Part shown: in pieces, positions 16,637 to 25,309 of the stretch
Position numbering within the stretch: position 1 is the first letter of the stretch
Layout: the number at the start of each line of letters is the position of its first letter
Assembly: GCF_916618745.1 (NCBI RefSeq)
Contig: NZ_OU745373.1
Location: forward strand, 1,688,501 to 1,752,500
Reading direction: 5' to 3'
Origin: Cardiobacterium sp. Marseille-Q4385
GTDB taxonomy: Bacteria; Pseudomonadota; Gammaproteobacteria; Cardiobacteriales; Cardiobacteriaceae
Length of the DNA stretch: 64,000 nt
Notes under the pieces: generated by a model
The model's input: only the letters and a program-made list of their open reading frames with translations
The model's database searches: none
Told to the model about the DNA's origin: nothing
Position numbers and translations under genes: made by a program

Positions 16637-17328
16637 GATCGTTCTCCCGTTGTTTCGCCGACTTCGGCAAGGATGCTCACTTGTGCGCTGTCCACGCCCT
16701 GCACGCGCAATGGCATGGCGATGACGCGTTGCAGGCGGTAGGCGTCGATATGGGCGAGCGCCATGTCCTCGATGATGCAGATGTAGTGTTTGCTGTACAT
16801 GCCGAGCAGGATTTGGTGCGCTTTGACGCCGTGGTCGGGATGCGACGGCGAGGCCAGCGAGATGAAGTCGAAGCCGACGGCTTTGAGGTGTGGGGCGTGA
16901 TCCAGCAGGTACTGGGCGGCGTTGATGCTGAAGGCGCAGCCGCGCGCGGCATAGGTTTGCGGGTCGCGTTTGCGCAAGGCTTCGAGTCCGGTGCGCAGGA
17001 TGAGGCAGTCGGCCTTGGCAGCACGCGCCATGTAGGGCGCGAGGTCGGCGGGCTCAATCAGCGAGGCTTCACCTTTGGGCAGGTCGATGAGGAGCGGGTG
17101 TTCGTAGATGAAGTGCTCGATCGGCAGTTCGCTGATGGTCGGGCCGTTCGGGTTGAAGTGGGCCGGGGCGTCGTAGTGGGTGCCGAAATGGTTGAAGAGG
17201 TGCAGGATGGAGCTGTTGTAGGCGTCGCCGTCGGCGATGCGTGTGCTTTTTTCGATGCGCAGCGTCGGTTCGCCGGGGAATCCGGAATCGGCGACGTTCA
17301 GCGGATGGGAGAGAAAGTGGTATTGCAT
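16633..17328 (-). CDS. Cyclase family protein (kynurenine-formamidase-like)
   Basis: A 231-residue metal-dependent hydrolase of the cyclase family. The defining HFGTHYDAPAHF motif (HxGTHxDxPxHF, metal ligands) is at about residues 47-58. A late His (PSHPDHGVKAH) and the family fold follow. Family members include bacterial kynurenine formamidase and polyketide cyclases, so the exact substrate cannot be assigned; no other kynurenine-pathway gene is nearby. It lies nine bases downstream of the MetX-like hydrolase gene and overlaps the next hydrolase gene, so the three are probably co-expressed. Confidence 0.8.
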   Translation of the reverse strand: MQYHFLSHPLNVADSGFPGEPTLRIEKSTRIADGDAYNSSILHLFNHFGTHYDAPAHFNPNGPTISELPIEHFIYEHPLLIDLPKGEASLIEPADLAPYMARAAKADCLILRTGLEALRKRDPQTYAARGCAFSINAAQYLLDHAPHLKAVGFDFISLASPSHPDHGVKAHQILLGMYSKHYICIIEDMALAHIDAYRLQRVIAMPLRVQGVDSAQVSILAEVGETTGERS

Positions 17329-17337
17329 GGTCGTGCC

Positions 17338-18411
17338 TCAAGGCTGTTGTTTCGGGGCGGTTTGCAGGAGTTGTTGCAGTTCGGCTTTCCAGTGTTTGGC
17401 CTGCATCACGGTGCCGTGGCCACGGGTGTTTTCGCTGGCGGGGATGAGGTATTCGCGCCCGTGCGGGATGCGCGGGATTTCCCGTTCCATGATGCCGAGG
17501 ACACGCGGGTTGCGTTCGTCGTCGGCGGAGTTGATGGCGAGCAGGTGAGCGCGGATGTTTTCGAGATGAGCTGAGGCGTTGTAGTCGTGTGAGGATTCCC
17601 ACTGGTAGATGAAGTCGTTGGCGTCGCCGTTGAAGGGGGTGGCGAGGCGTTCTTGCAGCCAGGCGTCGCCTGCCGCGCTGCTGCTGCCCGCTTTGTACAG
17701 CGCCTGTTCGCCGCCGTTGGTGGCGGTGGTGAAAAAGAGATAGGTGCGGCGGAAATTTTGCGGCTGTTCGCGGTAGTCGCCGTTCTGCCAGCTGGGGTCG
17801 CTTTTGATGGCATCGACCAGCAGGCGGCGCATCATCCAGTTGCGCCCCGCCATTTCAGTCGGGTAGGACGCCATCGGCACAGCGATGTCCATCATCTCCG
17901 GATAGCGGGTCGCCCACAGCCAGGTGTGCATGCCGCCCATGGAGTTGCCTAGGACGAGGCGCAGGTGCTTGATGCCCAGGTGCTCGGTAATGAGGCGGTA
18001 CTGGGCATCGACCATGTCGTCGTAGGTGTAGCGCGGGAATTTCATACGCAGGCCGTCTGAGGGTTTGCTGCTTTTGCCGGTGCCGATGGCGTCCGGCAGG
18101 ATGATGCGGTATTGGGCGGCATCCAGCGGTGCGCCGGCGCTGAAGAGTTCGTCAGCAAAGCCCTTTTTGAGCATGCTGCGTGCGGAGCCGGTGGTGCCGT
18201 GCAGGATGAGGACGGGTTCGCCGTCGGGGTTGCCGAGGGTAGTGTAGTGCAGGCGCAGTTCGGGCAGGATCTCGCCGCTGGTGAAGCGGTAGTTCGGGAT
18301 GACCCATTCGTGCTCTTCCTGGTTCGGGTAGGTGGTTTCTGCCTGGGCGAAGGTGGTGAGGCCGAGTACGCAGAAGGCGGTTTGGAGGAGGCGGCGTAGT
18401 GTCAGGTGCAT
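17338..18411 (-). CDS. Exported alpha/beta hydrolase, MetX-like
   Basis: A 357-residue protein with a clear Sec signal peptide (residues 1-25, ending in FAQAE) and an alpha/beta hydrolase domain. The domain resembles homoserine acetyltransferases: LRLHYTTLGNPDGEPVLILHGTTG, PDAIGTGKSSKPSDGLRMKFPRYTYDDMV, nucleophile elbow GNSMGG (about residue 157) and a final His in ENTRGHGT. True MetX is cytoplasmic; the signal peptide points to a periplasmic hydrolase rather than methionine synthesis. It is the first gene of the hydrolase/cyclase operon. Substrate unknown. Confidence 0.82.
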   Translation of the reverse strand: MHLTLRRLLQTAFCVLGLTTFAQAETTYPNQEEHEWVIPNYRFTSGEILPELRLHYTTLGNPDGEPVLILHGTTGSARSMLKKGFADELFSAGAPLDAAQYRIILPDAIGTGKSSKPSDGLRMKFPRYTYDDMVDAQYRLITEHLGIKHLRLVLGNSMGGMHTWLWATRYPEMMDIAVPMASYPTEMAGRNWMMRRLLVDAIKSDPSWQNGDYREQPQNFRRTYLFFTTATNGGEQALYKAGSSSAAGDAWLQERLATPFNGDANDFIYQWESSHDYNASAHLENIRAHLLAINSADDERNPRVLGIMEREIPRIPHGREYLIPASENTRGHGTVMQAKHWKAELQQLLQTAPKQQP

Positions 18412-18437
18412 GGTGTTCCCCTGTTTTCTAAAGCGAA

Positions 18438-18459
18438 AGGGCCCGCAGTAGCGGGCCCT
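18438..18459 (-). terminator. Hairpin downstream of the GntP permease gene
   Basis: AGGGCCCGC-AGTA-GCGGGCCCT lies just past the permease stop (minus strand), before the next operon. On that strand the following bases are TTTCGCTTTAG, a weak T-tract. Confidence 0.65.
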
Positions 18460-18468
18460 GTGTCGTCG

Positions 18469-19995
18469 TTAAGCGGTGATTTTCCGGTTCATGTGCATGA
18501 CGTAGGCCATGACCAGACCGAGGATGACGAGCGGCAGGATCGGGTCGAGGATGGAGCCGCCGTGACCGAAGACGAGGTTGGCAACGGCAACCAGCGCGCC
18601 GCCGATACCCCAGGCGATGGTGGTCGGGATAGACCAGACGATCATCTGGGTTTTCACGTCGGCGATGCCCATCATGCGGTTGACCACCCAGTAGAGGCTG
18701 TCGTTGAAGTAGCCGAAGAAGAGCGAGCCCATGGTGGCGGCGTTGGCGGCCATCAGCATGTTGATACCTTCGATTTCGGCGAGTATCGGCATGGAGATGG
18801 AGGCGCCGGTGACCATGGCGACGGTGCCCGAACCCTGGATGAAGCGCATCAGGGTGGCGATGATGAAGGGGATCATGATCGGCGAGAAGGGCAGGTGCTG
18901 GGCGATGTGCTGGGCCATTTCTTTGCCCGCGCCGCTGTCGCGCAGGATGGCGCCGAGTGCGCCGCCGGCACCGGTCACGAGCAGGATGATGCCTGCGCTG
19001 GTCACGCCTTCTTCGAGGTATTTTGCGGTGTCATGCACGCTTGTCCGTGGTAGCAGGGTATAGACAGCGACCAGCACGCTGATGGCGAGCGCGATGATGG
19101 GGTTACCGACAAAAGCAATGGTTTGGTAGAAGGCTCCGGCCTGGAAGGCTTTCAGGGCTTCTTCGGTCGGGAAGCTGTATTTGCCGACGAGATCAACGAT
19201 GGCTTTGGCGAAGATGAGGACGATCGGCAGGACGATGGGCAGCATGGAGAGGAACAGGCTGGGCAGGGATTTGGTCTGTTGTTTTTCGATGTAGCCGTCG
19301 AGTTTGTCGCGCAGTTCGTCTTCGCTGAAGGCTTGCTGGTTGAACTCGGGGAAGCGTTTGTCCAGCCATTTGGCGTAGTACACCATGCCGATGACGCAGG
19401 GCACGGCGAAGCACATGCCGGAGAGCAGCATGGCGCCCAAATCCACGCCGAAGATGCCGGCGACACCGAGCGGGCCGGGGGTCGGCGGTACGGTGTGGTG
19501 GGTGACGACCAGGCCGCCAGCGAGGGCGACGCCGAGGGTGAGCAGCGAGCGTTTGCTGTTTTTGGCGAGTGCTTTGGCGACGGGGTAGAGGACAACGAAG
19601 GCGGAATCAACGAAGATCGGGATACTGACGATGTAGCCGGTGATTGCCAGCGCCCATTCTTCTTTTTTCTCGCCGAGGAACTTGATGAAGCTGAACGCCA
19701 TTTTTTCGGCGGCGCCGGAGACTTCAAGGATGCGCCCCATCATCACGCCGAGGCCGATGACGATACCGATGCTGCCGAGGGTGCTGCCGAAGCCTTTGCT
19801 GATGGCGCTGATGGTTTCAGTCGCGCTCAGACCGCCGCAGATACCGGCGATGGACGCGGCGATAAGCATGGCGATGAAGGCGTGCACGCGGGTGCGCAGC
19901 ACGAGGTAGATCAGGACGAAGATGGCAATCAGGAGACCGATGATGGGCAGGGGCATGCCGAGCACGGTGGTCACGGCTTTTTCAGTGGTTTCCAT
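18469..19995 (-). CDS. GntP-family sugar acid permease
   Basis: A 508-residue polytopic permease of the gluconate:H+ symporter family, slightly longer than E. coli GntP members (about 440-450) because of a cytoplasmic insertion around residues 220-250. Recognisable parts are GFGSTLGSIGIVIGLGVMMGRILEVSG, SIPIFVDSAFVVLYP, VVTHHTVPPTPGPLGVAGIFGVD and GSLFFGYFNDSLYWVVNRMMGI. It is three bases downstream of denD, so the likely cargo is L-threonate or D-erythronate rather than gluconate. That substrate is inferred from context. Confidence 0.85.
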   Translation of the reverse strand: METTEKAVTTVLGMPLPIIGLLIAIFVLIYLVLRTRVHAFIAMLIAASIAGICGGLSATETISAISKGFGSTLGSIGIVIGLGVMMGRILEVSGAAEKMAFSFIKFLGEKKEEWALAITGYIVSIPIFVDSAFVVLYPVAKALAKNSKRSLLTLGVALAGGLVVTHHTVPPTPGPLGVAGIFGVDLGAMLLSGMCFAVPCVIGMVYYAKWLDKRFPEFNQQAFSEDELRDKLDGYIEKQQTKSLPSLFLSMLPIVLPIVLIFAKAIVDLVGKYSFPTEEALKAFQAGAFYQTIAFVGNPIIALAISVLVAVYTLLPRTSVHDTAKYLEEGVTSAGIILLVTGAGGALGAILRDSGAGKEMAQHIAQHLPFSPIMIPFIIATLMRFIQGSGTVAMVTGASISMPILAEIEGINMLMAANAATMGSLFFGYFNDSLYWVVNRMMGIADVKTQMIVWSIPTTIAWGIGGALVAVANLVFGHGGSILDPILPLVILGLVMAYVMHMNRKITA

Positions 19996-19998
19996 GAT

Positions 19999-20952
19999 TT
20001 ATCCCCCTTGCAGGTCTTTGTCGATGAATTGGCGGATGACGCTCTGGAAGTCGCTGTCGCAGATGAAACCGCGCGCGAGAGCGCTGGTGTTGTCGATCGC
20101 GGCCGGCCAGCTGGCGACGATGGCGTTGATGCCTTCATCGAGTTGCGGCTTGATGTGTTGCAGGATCTCTTTGCCCTTGATCGCGGCGAGGTCGTCGAGC
20201 ATTTGCTGCACGCTGATGGTGAAGCCGGGCAGGTTGATGACGTGCCAGTCGCGCGGTGGCAGGGAAGGCATATCGAGCGCGTGGATGAAGTTGGCGACGA
20301 CGGTATCGGGGCTGGACAGCCACAGGCGCAGCGCAGGGCTGACCGGCAGCACGGCGTCTTCGCCTTGCAGCGGTTCGCGCATGATGCCGCTCACGAAAGA
20401 CGAGGCAGCCTTGTTCGGTTTGCCGGGGCGGATGCAGACGGTAGGCAGGCGCAGGGCGAGGCCGTCGGCGAAGCCTTTGCGGGTGTAGTCGTTAATCAGC
20501 AGTTCGCACATGCCTTTTTGTGTGCCATAAGTGGACTGCGGGGTGACAGCGGTGTCGTCGCGGATGACATCGGGCAGTTTGCCGCCGAAGACGGCGAGCG
20601 AGCTGGAAAAGATGATGCGGATGGACGGTTTGGTGTGGCGGATGGCTTCCAGCAGGTTGCGCGTGGCCAGGAAGTTGATTTCGTAGCCAAGGTCGGGTTC
20701 GGCTTCGGCGTGGCTGCTGACGATGGCGGCGAGATGGAAGACGGCATCGGTCGCCGGCGTGATGACGCTGCCGAGGTGGGCGGGATCGCGCAGATCCATT
20801 TCCACGCAGGTTACGCGCGGATCGTTGCCGGGGGCGGTCGGCTTGATGACATCCACCAGGGTGAGGTGGACATCCTGCCGCTTGGCTAGCAGGGTCTTGG
20901 CAAGCCGCTGGCCGAGAAAGCCGGCGCCGCCAGTAATGACGATGTTTTTCAT
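19999..20952 (-). CDS. denD: D-erythronate 2-dehydrogenase
   Basis: A 317-residue short-chain (extended, epimerase-like) dehydrogenase. The start at 20952 is chosen because MKNIVITGGAGFLGQRL places the NAD-binding TGGxGFxG motif at residues 7-14 and an AGAGG lies upstream; a longer in-frame reading into the repeat region is not credible. The catalytic SSS/YGTQK pair (Tyr and Lys) is present. In the characterised pathway DenD oxidises D-erythronate to the 2-oxo acid, which then enters the OtnI-OtnK-OtnC route. It is separated from otnI by 508 bp of repeats but is on the same strand and next to the permease. Confidence 0.85.
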   Translation of the reverse strand: MKNIVITGGAGFLGQRLAKTLLAKRQDVHLTLVDVIKPTAPGNDPRVTCVEMDLRDPAHLGSVITPATDAVFHLAAIVSSHAEAEPDLGYEINFLATRNLLEAIRHTKPSIRIIFSSSLAVFGGKLPDVIRDDTAVTPQSTYGTQKGMCELLINDYTRKGFADGLALRLPTVCIRPGKPNKAASSFVSGIMREPLQGEDAVLPVSPALRLWLSSPDTVVANFIHALDMPSLPPRDWHVINLPGFTISVQQMLDDLAAIKGKEILQHIKPQLDEGINAIVASWPAAIDNTSALARGFICDSDFQSVIRQFIDKDLQGG

Positions 20953-21460
20953 GGGTTGCCTCTGTTGTGTGAATGAAAGTGTGTGAAATGACGGGTAAAG
21001 CGGGAAGTCAGGTTTTATCCCGCTTGGCGGGTAATCCCCTTCTCCCGCTGGGGGAAGGCTGGGATGGGGGTTGGGCAAATTGCGTTAGCAACAAGCCCTG
21101 TCCCGCAAGGCTAGGTTTTATCCCGCTTGGCAGGGTTTTGTCGGGCTTCGCCCGCTTTCTCTAACCCCCACCCCAACCCCTCACCCACCGGGTGAGGGGC
21201 TTTTTCCGTCCCGTAAAGCCCTGGTTTTATCTCGCTTGACGGTTTGTTTTCCCCTTCCCCCGCAAGCGGGAGAAGGGATTTTGGGGTTCCGCTTGGCGGC
21301 GATGCGAATCGTAGGGTGGTTTTAGCCCACCAAACATCAGCAAGGCTATTGTTCATGGTGGGCCAAGGCCCACCCTACACGACCCCAAGTTTTATCCCGC
21401 TTGGCGGTTTGTTCCCCTTCCCGCTGGGGAAGGGATTTGGGGTTCCGCTTGGCGACCTGT
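20953..21460. repeat. Repeat-filled gap between otnI and denD
   Basis: No gene is visible in these 508 bp. At least six copies or variants of the TTTTATCCCGCTTGGCGG motif are present (21014-21030, 21116-21131, 21225-21242, 21287-21299, 21390-21407, 21443-21454). Between them are G/C-block hairpins of the CCCCTTCTCCCGC type (21034-21066, 21249-21279, 21412-21436), a CTAACCCCCACCCCAACCCC-type block (about 21159-21206) and a 68-bp element with GTAGGGTGG/CCACCCTAC ends (21311-21378). The region interrupts an otherwise tightly packed operon. Confidence 0.85.
21311..21378. repeat. 68-bp element with GTAGGGTGG / CCACCCTAC inverted ends
   Basis: The termini are a perfect 9-bp inverted repeat, with internal GCCCACC and GGTGGGC arms. 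The GTAGGGTGGGC-type ends resemble small palindromic elements common in many bacterial intergenic regions. Part of the repeat cluster between otnI and denD. Confidence 0.7.
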
Positions 21461-22237
21461 TTAACGGTAAGCCGCGAACCAACCCAGCCCATCTTCGGTT
21501 TTGCCACGCGGGTTGTATTCGCAGCCGATGTAGCCCGCGTAACCGAGTTCGTCGAGCAGGGCGAAGATGTAGGGGTAGTTCACTTCGCCTTCGTCCGGTT
21601 CGTGGCGGTCGGGGACGGAGGCAATCTGGATGTGGCCAATGCGCGCAAACATCGCTTTGGTCATCGCGCTCAACTGCCCGTCCACGTTCTGCGCGTGGTA
21701 ATAGTCGAACTGGATCCGCACGTTGTCGCGGCCAATGGCTTCGACGGCGGCGAGCGTGTCGTACTGGCTTTTCAGCAGGTAATTGGGTTTGACCTGCGGG
21801 CTGAGGGCTTCCAGCACGATGTGGATGCCGTGCGGGCGGAAGCGTTCGCTGGCGTAGCGCACGTTGTCGATGTAGGTGTTGAGATAGGCGTTGCGGTCGG
21901 CGCCGGCGGGGACAACGCCCGCCATGATGTGCACGGTCGGGCATTCCAGGGCAATGGCGTATTCCAGCGCCTGGTCAATGTCGCGCCGTGCCTCGCTTTC
22001 GCGCCCCGGCAGGGCAGTCAGCCCCCATTCGCCGTTTTTGGTATCGCCCGCCGCGCTGTTAAAAAGCACCTGCTTCAAGCCGTGCTTGTCCAGCAGCGCT
22101 TTCAGCTCGGCGGCGGGATAGTCGTAGGGCCACAGGTATTCGACGTAGCGGAAGCCCGCGTCCGCCGCCGCCTTGAAGCGTTCGAGGAAGGGGCGGTCGG
22201 CAAACATCATGGTCAGGTTGGCAGCAAATTTGGGCAT
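21461..22237 (-). CDS. otnI: 2-oxo-tetronate isomerase
   Basis: A 258-residue TIM-barrel protein of the hydroxypyruvate isomerase (Hyi) type. The N-terminus KFAANLTMMFADRPFLERFKAAADAGF, the metal-site regions VHIMAGVVP and IVLEALSP, and QFDYYHAQ and GYIGCEYNPRG near the end are typical. In the four-carbon sugar acid pathway it converts 2-oxo-tetronate to 3-oxo-tetronate, the substrate of OtnK. The gene lies two bases after otnC. The assignment to OtnI over classical Hyi rests on the flanking otnC, otnK, ltnD and denD. Confidence 0.88.
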   Translation of the reverse strand: MPKFAANLTMMFADRPFLERFKAAADAGFRYVEYLWPYDYPAAELKALLDKHGLKQVLFNSAAGDTKNGEWGLTALPGRESEARRDIDQALEYAIALECPTVHIMAGVVPAGADRNAYLNTYIDNVRYASERFRPHGIHIVLEALSPQVKPNYLLKSQYDTLAAVEAIGRDNVRIQFDYYHAQNVDGQLSAMTKAMFARIGHIQIASVPDRHEPDEGEVNYPYIFALLDELGYAGYIGCEYNPRGKTEDGLGWFAAYR

Positions 22238-22239
22238 GG

Positions 22240-22872
22240 TTATTTCCCCCGGTTTTTCAGATCGTTAACTTCGTCATCCGTCAGATAGCGGATGTTTTCG
22301 CCGCGCAGGATGAAATGCAGTCTGGCGGTTTCTTCCAGTTCTTCGGTGTTATCCACTGCGTCGGTGAGATCGCTGCCCGTGACCACCACGCCGTGATTGG
22401 CGAGCAGGAAGGCGCGGCCAGTGAGCGCCCGCGCTTCCAGTTTACGCGCAATGTCGGGGTGGCCGGGGCGGTAATACGGGATGACCGGCAGTGCGCCGAC
22501 GCGCATGACGTAATACGGCGTGAATGCTTTGAGCGCGTTCGCAGGGTCCAGTCCTTGCAGGCAGGATAGCGCGGTGAGGTAGGTGGAATGCAGGTGGACG
22601 ATGGCGTTGCAGGCCGGGTTCTTGCGGTACAGCGCGAGGTGGAAGACGGACTCCTTGCTCGGCTTGTCGCCGGCGAGCAGATTGCCATCGCCATCCAGCA
22701 CCGACAGCCGTTCCGCCGTCAGTCGCCCCAGCGAGGAACCGGTGGGGGTGACGAGGAAACGCCCGCCGTCCAGGCGGCAGGACAGGTTGCCCGCCCCGCC
22801 GACGCTGTAACCCCGGTTAAACAGCGACGCCGCCAGCGCCACCATCTGGTTTTTTTGCTCAAGTTCGGTCAT
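22240..22872 (-). CDS. otnC: 3-oxo-tetronate 4-phosphate decarboxylase
   Basis: A 210-residue class II aldolase/adducin-family protein. It carries GNLSCRLDGGRFLVTPTGSSLG, the Zn-ligand motif HLHSTYLTALS, and a later FLLANHGVVVTG, all conserved in the family. In this pathway it decarboxylates 3-oxo-tetronate 4-phosphate to dihydroxyacetone phosphate and CO2. The ATG overlaps the otnK stop by four bases. Confidence 0.88.
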   Translation of the reverse strand: MTELEQKNQMVALAASLFNRGYSVGGAGNLSCRLDGGRFLVTPTGSSLGRLTAERLSVLDGDGNLLAGDKPSKESVFHLALYRKNPACNAIVHLHSTYLTALSCLQGLDPANALKAFTPYYVMRVGALPVIPYYRPGHPDIARKLEARALTGRAFLLANHGVVVTGSDLTDAVDNTEELEETARLHFILRGENIRYLTDDEVNDLKNRGK

Positions 22873-24119
22873 GCGAACATCCCCTGCGCGTAAGCGAAGA
22901 AATCCTCAGTGCCGAAGTTGCCGGATTTCAGCGCGAGATAGACTTCGCCATCGAGTACGCGCAGCCATGGCACGCCGGGGGCAATCTGCTTGCCGATGTG
23001 GAAGCCGTCCACGCCGAGACGCTGCACGACGATACTGGACGTTTCCCCGCCCGCGCAGATGAAATTCACCACACCCTGCACGCGCAGCTTTTCCGCGACG
23101 GCGGCAAACACCTGCTCAATGGCATGGCTGGATTTCTCCACGCCGAAGCGTTGCTGAATGGCTTTGAGTTCATCCGGTGGCACGGTAGCGTAGAGCAGCG
23201 GTGCGTGTTTATCGTCCAAATGGCTGACGACCCAGGCAGCGAGTTCAGCGGCATAGTCCGCGCCCCGCTCGATGCAGGCCTGCGCCTCGACGAAGCGGTG
23301 CGGCGCGACGGCCTTATAGGTAGCGACCTGCTTGTTGGTCATCACCGAACACGAGCCGGAGAGCACCACCGTCGCCCCTTTCTTCGGCACAAAAGCGTTA
23401 TCGCCCTTCTTGCCGCCGGAAAGCAGCGCCGCCAGATACGCGCCCAACCCCGAACCGCCGGTAACCAGGCGCAAATCGCGGCAGGCCTCGGCCAGCACCG
23501 CCAGTTGCGCGTTATCGACACTGTCGGCGACCGCATAGCGGTAGCCGTCTGCGCGCAGACGGGCGAAGCAGTCCCTGACGTGCGCCGCGCCCTGCACCAT
23601 GTCCGGATAGGCGACCAGCCCTGTCTTGCCGCGCGCCTGCGCGTCCATCAGGCGCGGCAGACTGGCGTCGCGCATCGGCGTAATCGGGTGATTCTGCATC
23701 CCCGATTCATTGAGTAGCACCTGGCCGACGAACAGATAGCCGTTAAAAATCGTCCGCCCGTTGACCGGCAGCGCGGGGGAAATCACCGTGAAATCCTCGC
23801 CCAGCGCATCGAGCAGCGCATCCGTCACCGGGCCTATATTGCCGGCGGCGGTGCTGTCAAACGTCGAACAATACTTGAAGAAAAACTGCTTGCAGCCCGC
23901 CGCTTGCAACCACTGCAACGCCGAGAGCGACTGCGCTATCGCCTCTTGCGCGGCAATCGAGCGCGATTTCAGGCTGATCACCACTGCATCGACGCCGTCC
24001 GGCAGGGCGCGCGCCGGGATGCCGTTCATCTGCACTGTGCGCAGACCGTTCTCCGTCAAAAAACTGGCGATGTCGCTTGCGCCGGTGAAATCGTCGGCAA
24101 TTACCCCTAACTGCAACAT
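22869..24119 (-). CDS. otnK: 3-oxo-tetronate kinase
   Basis: A 416-residue kinase of the DUF1537 four-carbon acid sugar kinase family. The N-terminal half begins LGVIADDFTGASDIASFL, the family signature. FFFKYCSTFDSTAAGNIGPVTDALL and PALPVNGRTIFNGYLFVG follow. The C-terminal nucleotide half contains LSGSCSVMTNKQVA and ICAGGETSSIVVQRLG. It phosphorylates 3-oxo-tetronate at O4 with ATP. It is one base downstream of ltnD. Confidence 0.92.
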   Translation of the reverse strand: MLQLGVIADDFTGASDIASFLTENGLRTVQMNGIPARALPDGVDAVVISLKSRSIAAQEAIAQSLSALQWLQAAGCKQFFFKYCSTFDSTAAGNIGPVTDALLDALGEDFTVISPALPVNGRTIFNGYLFVGQVLLNESGMQNHPITPMRDASLPRLMDAQARGKTGLVAYPDMVQGAAHVRDCFARLRADGYRYAVADSVDNAQLAVLAEACRDLRLVTGGSGLGAYLAALLSGGKKGDNAFVPKKGATVVLSGSCSVMTNKQVATYKAVAPHRFVEAQACIERGADYAAELAAWVVSHLDDKHAPLLYATVPPDELKAIQQRFGVEKSSHAIEQVFAAVAEKLRVQGVVNFICAGGETSSIVVQRLGVDGFHIGKQIAPGVPWLRVLDGEVYLALKSGNFGTEDFFAYAQGMFA

Positions 24120-24120
24120 C

Positions 24121-25017
24121 TCAGCCCCCTTTTTTCGGCAATTCGATGCCGCTGAAAATCTTGATTACCGCGCTGTCGTCTTCCTTGCCGTGCCCGGCAT
24201 TACTCGCCTCGGTGAACATATTGAACGCCGTGGAGGCAAGCGGCAGCGGGAAACGCAGCGCCTTGCCCGTATCCGTCACCAAGCCCAAATCCTTGACGAA
24301 AATATCGACCATCGATAGCGGTGTGTAGTCGCCATCGACAACGTGCTTCATGCGGTTCTCAAACATCCACGAATTGCCGGCGGCGTGCGTGACCACGTCG
24401 TACATCAAATCGAGCGGAATCCCGGCCTTGGCGGCCAGCGCCATCGCTTCCGCCCCGGCGGCAATATGCACCCCAGCGAGCAGTTGGTGAATGATCTTGA
24501 CCGTCGCACCCTGACCGATGTCTTGGCCGCAGCGGTACACCTTGCCCGCGACCGCATCCAGCACCGGCTGCAACTTGGCGAACGCAGCGTCATCACCGGC
24601 TGCCATCACCGTCATCTCGCCCGCTGCCGCTTTCGCCGCACCGCCGGAAACCGGCGCATCCAGCATCAGCAGGCCGCGCGCGGCGAGCGCCTCGCCAAAA
24701 CGGCGGGCATCCTGAGCAGCAATCGTCGAAGAAACCATCACCGCCGTGCCGGGCTTGAGCTTGTCAGCGAGCTTGCTTTCGCCGAAAAGCACGGCCTCCA
24801 CCTGCGCGGCATTGACCACGAGCAGCAGCACCGCATCGAGCTTGTCGGCAAAACCATCCGCCGATGCCGCGACCGCTTTCGCGCCGGCGGCTTGCAAAAC
24901 GTCGCGCGCCTGCGCAGACAAATCCACGCCATACGTATCAAGACCGGCGCGCACAGAGGACTGCGCCGCCCCCATACCCATCGCACCCAAACCGATTACC
25001 GCAACTGCATACGACAT
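24121..25017 (-). CDS. ltnD: L-threonate 2-dehydrogenase
   Basis: A 298-residue beta-hydroxyacid dehydrogenase. The Rossmann motif GLGAMGMGAA is at residues 9-18, the substrate motif DAPVSGGAAKAAAGEM at about 119-134 and the catalytic Lys region GQGATVKIIHQLLAG at about 167-181. In the known pathway it oxidises L-threonate to 2-oxo-tetronate. It is the first gene of the operon, with GAGAGG ahead of the ATG. No dedicated regulator (DeoR- or GntR-like) adjoins it. Confidence 0.88.
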   Translation of the reverse strand: MSYAVAVIGLGAMGMGAAQSSVRAGLDTYGVDLSAQARDVLQAAGAKAVAASADGFADKLDAVLLLVVNAAQVEAVLFGESKLADKLKPGTAVMVSSTIAAQDARRFGEALAARGLLMLDAPVSGGAAKAAAGEMTVMAAGDDAAFAKLQPVLDAVAGKVYRCGQDIGQGATVKIIHQLLAGVHIAAGAEAMALAAKAGIPLDLMYDVVTHAAGNSWMFENRMKHVVDGDYTPLSMVDIFVKDLGLVTDTGKALRFPLPLASTAFNMFTEASNAGHGKEDDSAVIKIFSGIELPKKGG

Positions 25018-25151
25018 GATGAACCTCTCGTTATGTGAAAAACGGGTGGATATTAGAGCGGCATTTTGTGTAAAGCAATAGGTTTATTGTGGAGTTTTGG
25101 GAAAAATCGTGAGATTGCTAAAAATTGTCAGCGTAGCAATACGTTAAAAAG

Positions 25152-25178
25152 GCAAAAAAATAGCCGCTCTAAGCGGCA
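25152..25178 (-). terminator. Intrinsic terminator after the PTS IIA gene
   Basis: Read on the minus strand: GCCGC-TTAGA-GCGGC followed by TATTTTTTT. It separates the IIA transcript from the ltnD operon, whose promoter must lie in 25018-25150. No other gene was seen in 25018-25309. Confidence 0.8.
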
Positions 25179-25309
25179 AACAAGGATTTCGGGAGCAGAG
25201 GAATGCGGATATGCATGACTCGCCTTCAGATGAGGAATTCCCCAAATGATGTGTTGAATATCTTATAAATGAAGGGTGAGAAGGCACAGCGGAAGGGGCG
25301 TACCCCTGC

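Noticed and set aside
20953..21460. CRISPR array in the otnI-denD gap
   Set aside because: The repeats differ in length, orientation and spacing, and no cas gene is present.
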